This document shows positions 8,553-17,410 of a DNA stretch of 64,000 nt, one piece after another. Under the pieces are notes generated by a model. The model worked only from the letters and a program-made list of their open reading frames with translations. It had not been told where the DNA came from and ran no database searches. The stretch lies in the NCBI GenBank assembly GCA_023229175.1, contig JALNZV010000003.1:62001-126000 (forward strand), read 5' to 3'. The position numbers were made by a program, and so were the translations under genes. This DNA is from Tissierellaceae bacterium. Its GTDB lineage: Bacteria > Bacillota > Clostridia > Tissierellales > Tissierellaceae. The stretch's first letter is position 1. The number at the start of each line of letters is the position of its first letter.

Positions 8553-9470
8553 CTAATATACTGGCCTGCACATATGAGCATACTTTGGATTGTTTCCCGT
8601 TGTCAGTCCAAAGAACAGTTTTTTCAACTCTTTTGTCACTTTTCCTTCTTCTCCATTGCCTACCACCCTTCTGTCAACTTCTGTAATTCCAGTTACCTCC
8701 ATGGCAGTTCCGCTAAAAAACAGTTCTTCCGAATTGTAAAGTTCTGTCCTTGCCACACTCCTTTCCACTACTTCCATGCCCAATTCATTTTCCGCAAGGT
8801 CCATGACCAATTTTCTAGTTATTCCCTCTAAAATATCGTCTGATACTGGAGGTGTGACTAATTTCCCTTTCTTTACTAGAAATATATTTTCTCCTGGCCC
8901 CTCGCAAACAAATCCAGAGTTTGTCAGGAATATGGCCTCGTCAAATCCGTTTTGCAGCACTTCCATGGAGGCTAGGGCTGAGTTTAAATACCCTGCTGTT
9001 GCCTTTGTCCTCGGCGGCAGCATGGTGTCGGAAATCCTTCTCCAGCTACTGACGGCAACCCTAAGGGTGTCTTTCCCAGAATAGCTGCCTAGGGCCTGAG
9101 TATATATGACTATTCTATCGTCATCGTCCCCATACAATGTTGGACTTAGTTTATTGGAGCCCTTATATACTACTGGCCTAATGTAGGTCGTTTCCTTGTG
9201 CCCATTCTTTTTCAATAGTTCTACGGTGAAATCGCATAGTTCTTCAACTGTATAGGGTACTTCCATAAATAGTGCCTTCGCAGACTCTAATAGCCTTTGG
9301 TAGTGCTCTTCCATGGCAAATCCATATAATTGTTGCTTTTCTTCGTCCCAATATGCCCTTATGCCTTCAAAACACCCTAGACCGTAGTTAAAGATTTTAG
9401 ATCTTACGCTTACGTTTACCTCACTTTCTTTTACAATTTGTCCTTGATAAAATACATATGATTCTGACAT
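8553..9470 (-). CDS. ilvE: Branched-chain amino acid aminotransferase
   Basis: A 305-aa fold-type IV PLP aminotransferase catalysing the last step of Val, Leu and Ile synthesis (2-oxo acid plus glutamate). Lys156 in RTKATAGYLN is the probable Schiff-base lysine, and CEGPGENIFL near 189-198 is the conserved Glu loop. The length is typical. It is the last gene of the ilvB-N-C-D-E operon, 15 bp after ilvD, with its terminator 5 bp downstream. It is controlled with the operon by the Ile T-box. Confidence 0.93.
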   Translation of the reverse strand: MSESYVFYQGQIVKESEVNVSVRSKIFNYGLGCFEGIRAYWDEEKQQLYGFAMEEHYQRLLESAKALFMEVPYTVEELCDFTVELLKKNGHKETTYIRPVVYKGSNKLSPTLYGDDDDRIVIYTQALGSYSGKDTLRVAVSSWRRISDTMLPPRTKATAGYLNSALASMEVLQNGFDEAIFLTNSGFVCEGPGENIFLVKKGKLVTPPVSDDILEGITRKLVMDLAENELGMEVVERSVARTELYNSEELFFSGTAMEVTGITEVDRRVVGNGEEGKVTKELKKLFFGLTTGNNPKYAHMCRPVY

Positions 9471-9485
9471 TTTATTCTTCCTCCT

Positions 9486-11150
9486 TTATGATAAACAAAT
9501 GGCTCCTGTGGAGGCAGAGGTAACTATTTTTTCGTATTTTGCCAAGTATCCCTTCGCCTTAGATTCCCTAGGTTCCCACTTTTTTATTCTTTCTTTTAAT
9601 ATATTTTCATCTACTTCAAAGTCCAATTTCCCTTCTACCATATCTATGGTAATATAGTCTCCATCTTCTACAAAGGCTATGGGTCCCCCTGCACTTGCCT
9701 CTGGGGATACATGGCCTATGGATGCTCCCCTGGTGGCTCCTGAAAACCTTCCATCGGTGACTAGTGCCACATCTTTGTCCAGTCCCATACCTGCCAAGGC
9801 AGATGTGGGGGTCAGCATCTCTCTCATGCCAGGCCCACCTTTCGGCCCTTCGTATCTGATGATTAGTACTTCCCCTTTCTTTACCCTGCCTTTCATAATC
9901 GCCTCTACGGCCGCCTCTTCTCCGTCAAATACTTTGGCTGGTCCTCGGTGTCTAAGCATTTCTTCTGCTACGGCTGACCTTTTGACTACTGCCCCATCTG
10001 GGGCTAAATTCCCCTTTAAAACTGCTATGCCTCCCGTTTGACTATAGGGCTTTTCTATACTTGCTATGACCTTGTGGTCTTCTACTTTGTAATTATAAAT
10101 TGTCTCCCCTAGGGTTTTTCCCGTTACAGTTGTCACATTTAGGTCTAGCAATTTCCTTTTATTTAACTCTCCCATGACTGCCATTACTCCTCCTGCGTCG
10201 TGGAGGTTTTCTATATGATAGGGGCCTGCTGGCCTTAATCGACATAGATTTGGAGTATTCTCGCTTATCTGGCTTATTTTATCTAAATCCATAGGCACTT
10301 CCGCTTCATGGGCTACGGCAAATAAATGCAATACTGTGTTGGTGGAGCACCCCAAAGCCATATCAACAGCCAAAGCGTTGTCAAAGGCTTCCTTGGTCAA
10401 TATATCCCTTGGCCTTATGTCCTTTTCCAATAGCTCCATTATCTTCATTCCCGAATATTTTGCCAGTCTTACCCTATCGCTATATACTGCAGGTATGGTG
10501 CCGTTTCCAGGAAGAGCCATACCTAGGGCCTCTGTCATACAGTTCATGGAATTCGCCGTAAACATTCCTGAGCAGGAGCCACAACTGGGACAGGCGTTGT
10601 TTTCTATCATCAGTAATTCGTCCTCTGACATCTTTCCTGCACTTACTGCCCCTACGGCTTCAAATACTGTACTTAAGTCTATTTTATCGTCGCCGACCCT
10701 TCCCGCCAGCATTGGTCCGCCGCTAAGTATTATGGTTGGTATGTTTATCCTAGCAGCCGCCATTAACATCCCAGGTACCACCTTGTCGCAATTTGGTATC
10801 ATGACTAAAGCATCTAGTCCATGGGCCATAGTCATTATCTCTACGGTATCTGCTATAAGCTCTCTACTGACTAAGGAATATTTCATGCCGTCGTGGTTCA
10901 TGGCTATGCCGTCACATACTGCTATGGTGGGAAATTCCAGAGGTGTCCCCCCTTCCATAAGTACTCCTTTTTTCACTGCTTCTGCTATTTCCCTTAAATG
11001 CTTATGACCTGGCACTATTTCGTTAAAGGAATTTACTATCCCCACTAGGGGTCTATGTATCTCTTCGTCTGTAAGGCCAAGGGCCTTAAACAGAGACCTA
11101 TGAGGTGCTTTTTCTATTCCCTTCTTTACTTTAAAGCTTCTCAATTCCAT
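9486..11150 (-). CDS. ilvD: Dihydroxy-acid dehydratase
   Basis: A 554-aa Fe-S dehydratase of the IlvD/Edd family, making 2-oxoisovalerate and 2-oxo-3-methylvalerate. Conserved cysteine blocks are visible: MIPNCDKVVPG, NNACPSCGSCSGMFTANSMN, and DGRFSGATRGASIGHVSPEA near the end. Start ATG 11150 follows AAGGAAGG; a GTG one codon upstream is possible. It lies between ilvC (8 bp away) and ilvE (15 bp) in the ilv operon. Confidence 0.95.
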   Translation of the reverse strand: MELRSFKVKKGIEKAPHRSLFKALGLTDEEIHRPLVGIVNSFNEIVPGHKHLREIAEAVKKGVLMEGGTPLEFPTIAVCDGIAMNHDGMKYSLVSRELIADTVEIMTMAHGLDALVMIPNCDKVVPGMLMAAARINIPTIILSGGPMLAGRVGDDKIDLSTVFEAVGAVSAGKMSEDELLMIENNACPSCGSCSGMFTANSMNCMTEALGMALPGNGTIPAVYSDRVRLAKYSGMKIMELLEKDIRPRDILTKEAFDNALAVDMALGCSTNTVLHLFAVAHEAEVPMDLDKISQISENTPNLCRLRPAGPYHIENLHDAGGVMAVMGELNKRKLLDLNVTTVTGKTLGETIYNYKVEDHKVIASIEKPYSQTGGIAVLKGNLAPDGAVVKRSAVAEEMLRHRGPAKVFDGEEAAVEAIMKGRVKKGEVLIIRYEGPKGGPGMREMLTPTSALAGMGLDKDVALVTDGRFSGATRGASIGHVSPEASAGGPIAFVEDGDYITIDMVEGKLDFEVDENILKERIKKWEPRESKAKGYLAKYEKIVTSASTGAICLS

Positions 11151-11158
11151 CACCTTCC

Positions 11159-12151
11159 TTATTTCTTTAGCCAGCTCATCATGCTCCTTAGTTTTTTCCC
11201 TACTACTTCTACGGGATGGCTTGCTTCCAATTTCCTCTGTGCATTAAATCTAGGTCTGTTTACCTTGTTTTCCAGTATCCAATCCTTAGCAAAGGTTCCG
11301 TCTTGGACTTCTTCTAATATCTTTTTCATCTCTTTCCTAGTTTCCTCTGTGATTACCCTTTTACCTGCGGAATAATCCCCGTATTCTGCCGTATCGCTGA
11401 CGGAATACCTCATATAACTAAATCCGCCTTGGTTTATTAAATCTATGATTAGCTTCATTTCATGAACCGTTTCAAAATAGGCTAACTCTGGAGAGTACCC
11501 TGCCTCTACCAATGTGTCAAACCCCGCCTTCATTAGCTCCGTAACTCCTCCGCATAGTACTGCTTGTTCTCCAAATAAATCGGTTTCTGTCTCTTCCTTG
11601 AATGTGGTCTCCACCACTCCTGCCCTGGCACCGCCAACTCCCGCTGCATAGGCAAGGCTAACATCCAAAGTGTCTCCTGTCACGTCTTGGTGTACTGCTA
11701 CTAGGCATGGTACTCCCTTGCCCTCTAAGTATTGGCTCCTCACCGTATGTCCTGGCCCCTTTGGTGCAATCATAAACACGTTTACATCCTCTGGTGGTGT
11801 GATTTGACCGTAGTGGATATTAAATCCATGGGCGAAGGCCAAGTATTTTCCACGTTTCAAATATGGCTTTATGCTGTCTTCGTATAGTTCTACCATTTTA
11901 TCGTCGCTTACTAAAAGCATAAGTACATCTGCCCACTCTGATACTTCTTCTACTGTGCCTACCTTCAGGCCTGCTGCCTCTGCCTTTTGCCAAGATTTGC
12001 TGCCTTTGTACAGCCCAACCATGGTATCTACACCAGATTCAAATAAGTTCAAGGCATGGGCATGTCCTTGGCTCCCATATCCTACTACACCTACTTTTTT
12101 TCCATCTAGTAATTCTAATTTACAGTCCTTTTCATAAAACATCTTTGTCAT
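11159..12151 (-). CDS. ilvC: Ketol-acid reductoisomerase (class I)
   Basis: A 330-aa NADPH-dependent enzyme converting acetolactate or acetohydroxybutyrate to the dihydroxy acid. The N-terminal Rossmann motif VGVVGYGSQGHAHALNL, the APKGPGHTVR block and the C-terminal knotted helical domain (KEETETDLFGEQAVLCGGV, YFETVHEMKLI) are present. The length is that of the short class I form. The ribosome site is GGAGGAGA. It sits between ilvN and ilvD. Confidence 0.96.
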   Translation of the reverse strand: MTKMFYEKDCKLELLDGKKVGVVGYGSQGHAHALNLFESGVDTMVGLYKGSKSWQKAEAAGLKVGTVEEVSEWADVLMLLVSDDKMVELYEDSIKPYLKRGKYLAFAHGFNIHYGQITPPEDVNVFMIAPKGPGHTVRSQYLEGKGVPCLVAVHQDVTGDTLDVSLAYAAGVGGARAGVVETTFKEETETDLFGEQAVLCGGVTELMKAGFDTLVEAGYSPELAYFETVHEMKLIIDLINQGGFSYMRYSVSDTAEYGDYSAGKRVITEETRKEMKKILEEVQDGTFAKDWILENKVNRPRFNAQRKLEASHPVEVVGKKLRSMMSWLKK

Positions 12152-12164
12152 TTTATCTCCTCCA

Positions 12165-12656
12165 TTACATTTTTTCTCCTCTGCTCATGGCTAGGACTCC
12201 TGTCTTTGCCATTTCCAGTACTCCAAAGCTATCCATCATTTCTACAAATCCAGCCAACTTTTCTCCATCTCCAGTTATTTCGATGGATACTGAATTTGGC
12301 CCCACATCTAGGACATTGCCTCTGTATATCTCTGCTATTTGAATAATATGTGGTCTCGTTTCATTGTCAGATTTCACTTTTATTAGCATCATCTCCCGCC
12401 TGATGACTCCAACTTGGGGAAATACCTTTACCTTTGTCACTTCGATAATTTTATGGACTTGGTTCTTTATCTGTTCCAGTATCTTTTCATCCCCTTCTAC
12501 TGTAAGAGTAAGCCTAGTATATCCCTCCATATTGGTGTGTCCTGCTGTCATCTTCTTCACAAAATACCCCCTTCTGTTAAACAGGGACATTATTCTAGCT
12601 ACGATGCCATTGGTATTTTTAGCTATTATCAGCAGTTCATGTGTTTTATGCTCCAT
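12165..12656 (-). CDS. ilvN: Acetolactate synthase small (regulatory) subunit
   Basis: A 163-aa regulatory subunit with an N-terminal ACT domain (HELLIIAKNTNGIVARIMSL, then FNRRGYF) and the C-terminal small-subunit domain. It binds branched-chain amino acids to inhibit IlvB and also raises its activity. Its start overlaps the ilvB stop by 11 bp, implying coupled synthesis of the two subunits. Confidence 0.95.
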   Translation of the reverse strand: MEHKTHELLIIAKNTNGIVARIMSLFNRRGYFVKKMTAGHTNMEGYTRLTLTVEGDEKILEQIKNQVHKIIEVTKVKVFPQVGVIRREMMLIKVKSDNETRPHIIQIAEIYRGNVLDVGPNSVSIEITGDGEKLAGFVEMMDSFGVLEMAKTGVLAMSRGEKM

Positions 12657-14358
12657 CTAAAACCCCCCTTTTCCCTACCATATGCCGAACTGTCGTACCT
12701 GCCGGTATCATAGGCAATACATTTGCTTCTTTTTCTACTATGCAGTTGATGATTACCGGTTCATCTAGATTTAATAGTTTTTCTAAGTTCTCTTTCATTT
12801 CTTCTTTAGTTCTTATGGTCGCCGACCTTATTCCATAGGCCTCTGCTATCTTACTAAAGTCTGGATTTAAACTTAAATCTACGAAGGAATATCTTTTTTC
12901 GTTGAACATTTCCTGCCACTGCCTCACCATGCCCAAGAATGAATTGTTTAGTATCAAAATCTTTAAAGGAAGGTTATACTGCTTTGCCATCATAAGTTCG
13001 TGAAATGTCATTTGAAACCCGCCGTCTCCCACTACTGCCAGGACTTTTTTGTCTGGTCTTGCCACCTGTGCCCCTATGGCCGATGGCAGTCCAAATCCCA
13101 TGGTTCCAGAACCTCCTGAGGTGATTATGCTCTTTGGGTTTGTATAGCTTAGATACTGGGCTGCCCACATTTGATTTTGTCCTACATCTGTAGCTATGAT
13201 GGCTTCACCCTTTAGAAGTTTATCCACCTCTTCCAGTACTTCTTGGGGCATTAGTTTTCCATCTGCTGATTTGGGATATTCCATGGGATATTGAGCCTTT
13301 AAATCTTGTACCCTCCTTAGCCACTCTCGGTTATCTAGCCCTTTTATAGATTTATTGAATTCTACTAATACGCCCTTTAAATCTGCCACTATGGCAATAT
13401 CCACTTCCTTGTTTTTTCTTATTTCTGCAGGGTCTATATCTATGTGGATTATCTTTGCATTTTTGCAGAACTCCTTTGGATTACCAGTTATTCTGTCGTC
13501 AAATCTAATTCCAGCGGCTATTACTAAATCTGCTTCATCTGTAGCTAAATTTGCAGGTACTGTTCCATGCATTCCGAGCATCCCCAGGGACAGTGGATTG
13601 TTTGTAGGAAAACCCCCTAGGCCCAGTAATGTCATGGTAACTGGAATATTGTTTTTCTCTGCAAATTCTCTTAGTTCTGGTGAGGAGCCTGATTTGATTA
13701 CTCCTGCCCCTGCGATTATCAATGGCCTTCTAGAACCCTTTATTAATTCTACAGCCTCCTTCACTGCCTCAGTCCCATTCTGGGGCTTAGGATTATATCC
13801 TGGAAGGTCCAGTTCTTCACTATAAAGTCTTTCGTATTCTTCCATGTCCATCTCCGCCATTTGGACGTCTTTTGGGATGTCCACCAGGACGGGTCCTGGT
13901 CTTCCTGTTCTAGCTATGTAATGGCCTTCCTTGATTACCCTAGGCAAATCCCTTATATCTGTGACTAGATAATTCATCTTTGTAATTGGAAGTGTTGTTC
14001 CCACAATATCGCTTTCCTGAAAGGAGTCTTTACCTAGCATAGATATGCCCACCTGTCCTGTAATTGCCAGCAGGGGAGTCGAATCCATATGGGCAGTCAT
14101 GATGCCCGTCACCAAATTAGATGCCCCGGGACCAGAGGTGGCTATACATACGCCTACTTTGCCCGATGCCCTTGCATATCCGTCAGCCTCGTGGGCTGCT
14201 CCTTGCTCATGCCTTGAAAAGTAGTGTTTAATTTTATCAAATTTGTATATTTCATCGTAAATAGGTATTACTGCTCCCCCTGGATACCCAAAGACATCCC
14301 TTACTCCTACTCTGTATAGGGTTTCCAATAAAATCCTAGACCCATTTATTTTTTTCAT
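12646..14358 (-). CDS. ilvB: Acetolactate synthase large (catalytic) subunit
   Basis: A 570-aa thiamin-diphosphate enzyme condensing two pyruvates, or pyruvate plus 2-oxobutyrate. The catalytic Glu lies in SRHEQGAAHEADGYARASGK, and the TPP/Mg site in GDGGFQMTFHELMMA followed by NNSFLGMVRQWQ. It is the first gene of the ilv operon, directly behind the Ile T-box leader. The ribosome site is AGGAAAGGTGATGGT. Confidence 0.96.
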   Translation of the reverse strand: MKKINGSRILLETLYRVGVRDVFGYPGGAVIPIYDEIYKFDKIKHYFSRHEQGAAHEADGYARASGKVGVCIATSGPGASNLVTGIMTAHMDSTPLLAITGQVGISMLGKDSFQESDIVGTTLPITKMNYLVTDIRDLPRVIKEGHYIARTGRPGPVLVDIPKDVQMAEMDMEEYERLYSEELDLPGYNPKPQNGTEAVKEAVELIKGSRRPLIIAGAGVIKSGSSPELREFAEKNNIPVTMTLLGLGGFPTNNPLSLGMLGMHGTVPANLATDEADLVIAAGIRFDDRITGNPKEFCKNAKIIHIDIDPAEIRKNKEVDIAIVADLKGVLVEFNKSIKGLDNREWLRRVQDLKAQYPMEYPKSADGKLMPQEVLEEVDKLLKGEAIIATDVGQNQMWAAQYLSYTNPKSIITSGGSGTMGFGLPSAIGAQVARPDKKVLAVVGDGGFQMTFHELMMAKQYNLPLKILILNNSFLGMVRQWQEMFNEKRYSFVDLSLNPDFSKIAEAYGIRSATIRTKEEMKENLEKLLNLDEPVIINCIVEKEANVLPMIPAGTTVRHMVGKRGVLDGA

Positions 14359-14387
14359 ACCATCACCTTTCCTCTCGATTTGAATAC

Positions 14388-14695
14388 AAAAAGTCCCTAG
14401 TATATAAATATACTAGGGACGAAATATTCGCGGTACCACCCGTGTTTACAATTTCCTCACGGAAATAGCCTCTTCAGGTCCAAGAACTTGTCTTTAACCC
14501 TAGCCATGTAACGGTGGCAGTCTTTTAAAAAAGATCCCGGTCCCATTTACTCTGTTGCCATTTCAACGGACAGTTCAGGAGTGATTATTATATACATTTT
14601 TAATTCTGACTCTCACCGTTTGTCAGTTCTCTGTAATTAAAGGACTGTATTTTTCTCTCCCTCGACACTATTTGTATTCAGATTTTTTATAATTA
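14388..14695 (-). promoter_or_regulatory. T-box leader, Ile specifier, controlling ilvBNCDE
   Basis: The minus-strand leader has stem I with ATACA/TGTAT, TTTAATT/AATTAAA and CTGAC/GTCAG helices, an AGAGA motif, and specifier ATC (14585-14583) followed by A, reading isoleucine. The T-box GGGTGGTACCGCG lies at 14429-14441. The terminator GTCCCTAGTATA / TATACTAGGGAC plus T run is at 14388-14420. Uncharged tRNA-Ile should stabilise the antiterminator and allow readthrough. Confidence 0.93.
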
Positions 14696-14701
14696 CTGGA
14701 T

Positions 14702-14730
14702 ATACTATATCAAATTTTCATTCTTGTCAA
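14702..14730 (-). promoter_or_regulatory. Promoter of the ilv operon
   Basis: On the minus strand: TTGACA (14725-14730), 17-bp spacer, TAGTAT (14702-14707). Confidence 0.7.
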
Positions 14731-14774
14731 CCTTTTTTTTAGAAAAATTTCATATTTTCCTATATTCTACGGTT

Positions 14775-15104
14775 TTATCCCAATTTATCTCCCTTTTCCA
14801 CTTCCCTTTCTGGCTGTATAAGCACTACTCCCCCTTGGGAGTATGTACCCAGTACTAAAACTTCCGACTGAAATCCTGCTATGTTCCTTGGTGGAAAGTT
14901 TACTACTCCAAGGACTAGTTTCCCCAGTAATTCCTCAGGGGTATAGTGTTCAGTTATTTGTGCACTGGAGTTTTTTAGCCCTATTTCATCTCCAAAATCT
15001 ACTGTCAATTTATAGGCTGGGTTTCTAGCCTTTGGAAATTCCTCTGCTTTGACTATTTCCCCCACTCTAATGTCTAATTTTAAAAAATCATCAAACGTCG
15101 CCAT
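14775..15104 (-). CDS. csaA: CsaA-like tRNA-binding-domain protein
   Basis: A 109-aa single OB-fold tRNA-binding-domain protein like B. subtilis CsaA, reported as a secretion-related chaperone. Visible blocks: FLKLDIRVGEIVKAEEFPKA, KLTVDFGDEIGLKNSSAQIT, GVVNFPPRNIAGFQSEVLVL. Start ATG 15104 (AAGGAG about 10 nt upstream) gives the family length; an ORF-extending codon further upstream lies inside the preceding gene. The start overlaps the Fe-S scaffold stop by 14 bp, so translation is probably coupled. Confidence 0.85.
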   Translation of the reverse strand: MATFDDFLKLDIRVGEIVKAEEFPKARNPAYKLTVDFGDEIGLKNSSAQITEHYTPEELLGKLVLGVVNFPPRNIAGFQSEVLVLGTYSQGGVVLIQPEREVEKGDKLG

Positions 15105-15480
15105 TCTCTTTTTTCTCCTTATAGTTGTTAATTGCAGCCCTAAGGCCCTTAACCCCAAGGACCGAACAGTGAAGCTTGCTCTGTGGCAAACCATCCAAGG
15201 CAGCTATTAATTCCTTTTCTGTAATTGCCATGGCTTCGTCTATAGTCTTTCCCTTTGCCATCTCTGTAATCATGCTGCTGGTGGCTATGGAGGCGGTGCA
15301 GCCGAAGACCAAGAAGCTGATGTCCTTAATGGTTTCATCTTCTACTTTCAAATAGACTGTTAGAGAGTCCCCGCATTTTAAATCACCGTATGTTCCTTCT
15401 CCATCGGGCTCTGTCATGCTGCCTACATTTCTTGGGCTCATGAAATGCTCTATTACCTTCATGGAATACTCAGAATACAT
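15091..15480 (-). CDS. NifU/IscU-like Fe-S cluster scaffold
   Basis: A 129-aa scaffold of the U-type family, on which Fe-S clusters are assembled and passed to clients. The three cluster-ligand cysteines are recognisable: KCGDSLTVYL (about Cys36), FGCTASIATSSM (about Cys61) and LHCSVLGVKG (about Cys104). No IscS partner is in the window. It precedes csaA with a 14-bp overlap. Alternative names are IscU or NifU N-terminal domain protein. Confidence 0.85.
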   Translation of the reverse strand: MYSEYSMKVIEHFMSPRNVGSMTEPDGEGTYGDLKCGDSLTVYLKVEDETIKDISFLVFGCTASIATSSMITEMAKGKTIDEAMAITEKELIAALDGLPQSKLHCSVLGVKGLRAAINNYKEKKENGDV

Positions 15481-15582
15481 TTAATCACTTCCTATTTTTT
15501 TCTTTTGCACATAAATCCATTTTAACATATTATTTTGCTTTTTGTAGGAAAAATGTTTGAAAACTAATTTGAGATAAATAAT

Positions 15583-15610
15583 AGGGTACCTAAAAAGCTT
15601 TAGGTACCCT
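15583..15610. terminator. Perfect inverted repeat, probable terminator
   Basis: AGGGTACCTAAA / TTTAGGTACCCT with an AAGC loop, 15 bp beyond the stalk-domain gene stop. The T run is weak on both strands, so the terminator role is likely but not certain. Confidence 0.55.
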
Positions 15611-15625
15611 AAATAAGGAGGTCTA

Positions 15626-16636
15626 TTATTCTAGAACCTTTATTGTTCCATTTTCTGTAATCTCAACTTCTACCCTAAGTACTTCCTGTAAAAAGTCATA
15701 GGGTACGTAGGTGGTAGAGTTTTTTAACTCTGGAGCTGTGCCAAGTTCTATATGCATTCTGGCAAAGTTGTAGCTGTCCTTTCCTATGGTAACTAAGGTC
15801 CAGTGGGACCCCTTCAGAAGCTCTACACTTCTAGCCTTGTCATTCCATGTGACTTCGTATCCAAGGGCTTCCCCTATTTGTCTAAGGGGCAGCATAAGGA
15901 TTCCTTCTTCATTCTCATACATTTCCTTGGAAAGTACAAATTCTTCGTCTCCAATATTTATTTTATCTAAGACTTTTATTTCAGTTGCAACAAACGCGTC
16001 TTTTTCGTCTAATACTATTATCTTTTCAGGAGATGTCTGGCCTGGGTAACTTAGCTGTACTATGGTGTAGAATACTATTAAGTCCTTGTCTTTTATATCG
16101 TCTTTATCCAGTTCATCGCCCTTTGTGTCAACTATTACGGTTTTTTCAGATATATTTAGTCTAAGTCCTCCATCGCCGCTAAGTAGATCATCGTCAAATC
16201 TTGAGACCATTACACCTCTTATTTCTTCGCTGCTATTGACTACTAGGACATCGGGGGCTAATTGTGGGGGCATGCTCATTAGCATTATGGTGTCTTTGCT
16301 GTAATATCCAGTAATCGTCATGCCCTTTTCTAACTTATCTATGGTTATGAAATCCCTAGTTTCATCGTCCAGCAATACAGTTTTCTCAGATACAAAAAAG
16401 ACCATGCCACTATAGGGTTCATTTTCATCTTCTTTCACCAATATGGAGATATATCCTTCTTTTTCATTTATCTCGACAATTTTTCCCTTGTATTCAATAT
16501 AATCTGGCATTTGAATTTCCTCCGCGGGAGCTGAAATCGGTGCTATATTTAATTCATTTGATGTATCCACAGCCCTTGATGCCACTGGACTCAGTGCCAC
16601 AACTGCTGCCAGGGATAGAGATAAATACTTTTTCAT
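15626..16636 (-). CDS. Secreted protein with copper-amine-oxidase N-like (stalk) domain
   Basis: A 336-aa protein with a cleavable signal peptide (KKYLSLSLAAVVALSPVASR) and a C-terminal stalk domain (about 225-335: LPLRQIGEALGYEVTWNDKA, TYVPYDFLQEVL). Such domains are common in cell-envelope proteins of Clostridia and have no amine oxidase activity. The middle (35-215) has repeated beta-rich segments of the form ISEKTVIVDTKGDELDKDDI with no recognised catalytic motif. It is a single gene. The function is unknown; an envelope or adhesion role is likely. Confidence 0.75.
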   Translation of the reverse strand: MKKYLSLSLAAVVALSPVASRAVDTSNELNIAPISAPAEEIQMPDYIEYKGKIVEINEKEGYISILVKEDENEPYSGMVFFVSEKTVLLDDETRDFITIDKLEKGMTITGYYSKDTIMLMSMPPQLAPDVLVVNSSEEIRGVMVSRFDDDLLSGDGGLRLNISEKTVIVDTKGDELDKDDIKDKDLIVFYTIVQLSYPGQTSPEKIIVLDEKDAFVATEIKVLDKINIGDEEFVLSKEMYENEEGILMLPLRQIGEALGYEVTWNDKARSVELLKGSHWTLVTIGKDSYNFARMHIELGTAPELKNSTTYVPYDFLQEVLRVEVEITENGTIKVLE

Positions 16637-16735
16637 ATACTCACTTCCTTTGTTTTTCTTTTAGTATATCAACTTTGGAAGTTCAATTGGTTACATAGGG
16701 TTTACAATCCAGTTACAATATTTGGCAATAGTCCC

Positions 16736-17410
16736 TTAATTACTGCCTTGAAATAAGCCTAAAGTCCTAGTGACGTCCATTACAAATATTATCCCTGCAC
16801 CAGGTTCTTCAATTTTCAATCTATGTTTAATGGAGTCTACAATTGCCTCTGTCTTTTCCATCTTGGAGAGTATGAGAACTATGTCCTTTTCAGGTTCTAT
16901 TTCTATATTAAATATGACTTCTCTTTGGCGGGTGCCGCAGCCCCTTCCGTGAATTACCGTCCCTCCTGTGGAGCCTGCTTCAACGGCTGCATCCAGTATG
17001 TCCTCCGACTGTCCCTTTTCAGCTATTACAAATATGGCTTCGTGTCCCACTTCTTTCACACCTTTCTTTTCAGGATTGGATATATATTTTTCATCTTCAA
17101 ATACCCTTATGCAATAGTTCAGTGGAATGGAAAAGGCTATTCCGTGATGAGGCTTATCTAGATGAAATCTTTTTTCTATGGTGTCGTAGAGTTTATCTTC
17201 CAATTCTTCGCCAACTATTGTAATGAAAATTTCCTTCCTCACATCTAAAATTCCCAATACATTTAGAATTTCATTTTTTACTGTCCCTTTCCCGAGAAAT
17301 ATTGTACTGGCAATGGCTCCCATTTCTTTACAAACCCTCAACACCTTGCTGCCTTTGCCAAAATCTATTATGGTGAAAAACAGTATTAATCCGTCTTTAG
17401 TGATGTTCAC
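16736..17410 (-). CDS. Tandem PII-like domain protein linked to DUF1538
   Basis: A 224-aa cytosolic protein made of two PII (GlnB-like) folds, about 1-105 and 115-224. Each ends in the pattern HHGIAFSIPLNY or EPGAGIIFVMDV, and each has a central flexible loop (GKGTVKNEIL, GRGCGTRQREV). The first loop is short and lacks the GlnB uridylylation Tyr. Start GTG 17410 follows AAGGAGGG. It overlaps the DUF1538 membrane gene by 14 bp. PII proteins commonly sense nucleotides and gate a partner transporter, so the same role is inferred here. Confidence 0.75.
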   Translation of the reverse strand: MNITKDGLILFFTIIDFGKGSKVLRVCKEMGAIASTIFLGKGTVKNEILNVLGILDVRKEIFITIVGEELEDKLYDTIEKRFHLDKPHHGIAFSIPLNYCIRVFEDEKYISNPEKKGVKEVGHEAIFVIAEKGQSEDILDAAVEAGSTGGTVIHGRGCGTRQREVIFNIEIEPEKDIVLILSKMEKTEAIVDSIKHRLKIEEPGAGIIFVMDVTRTLGLFQGSN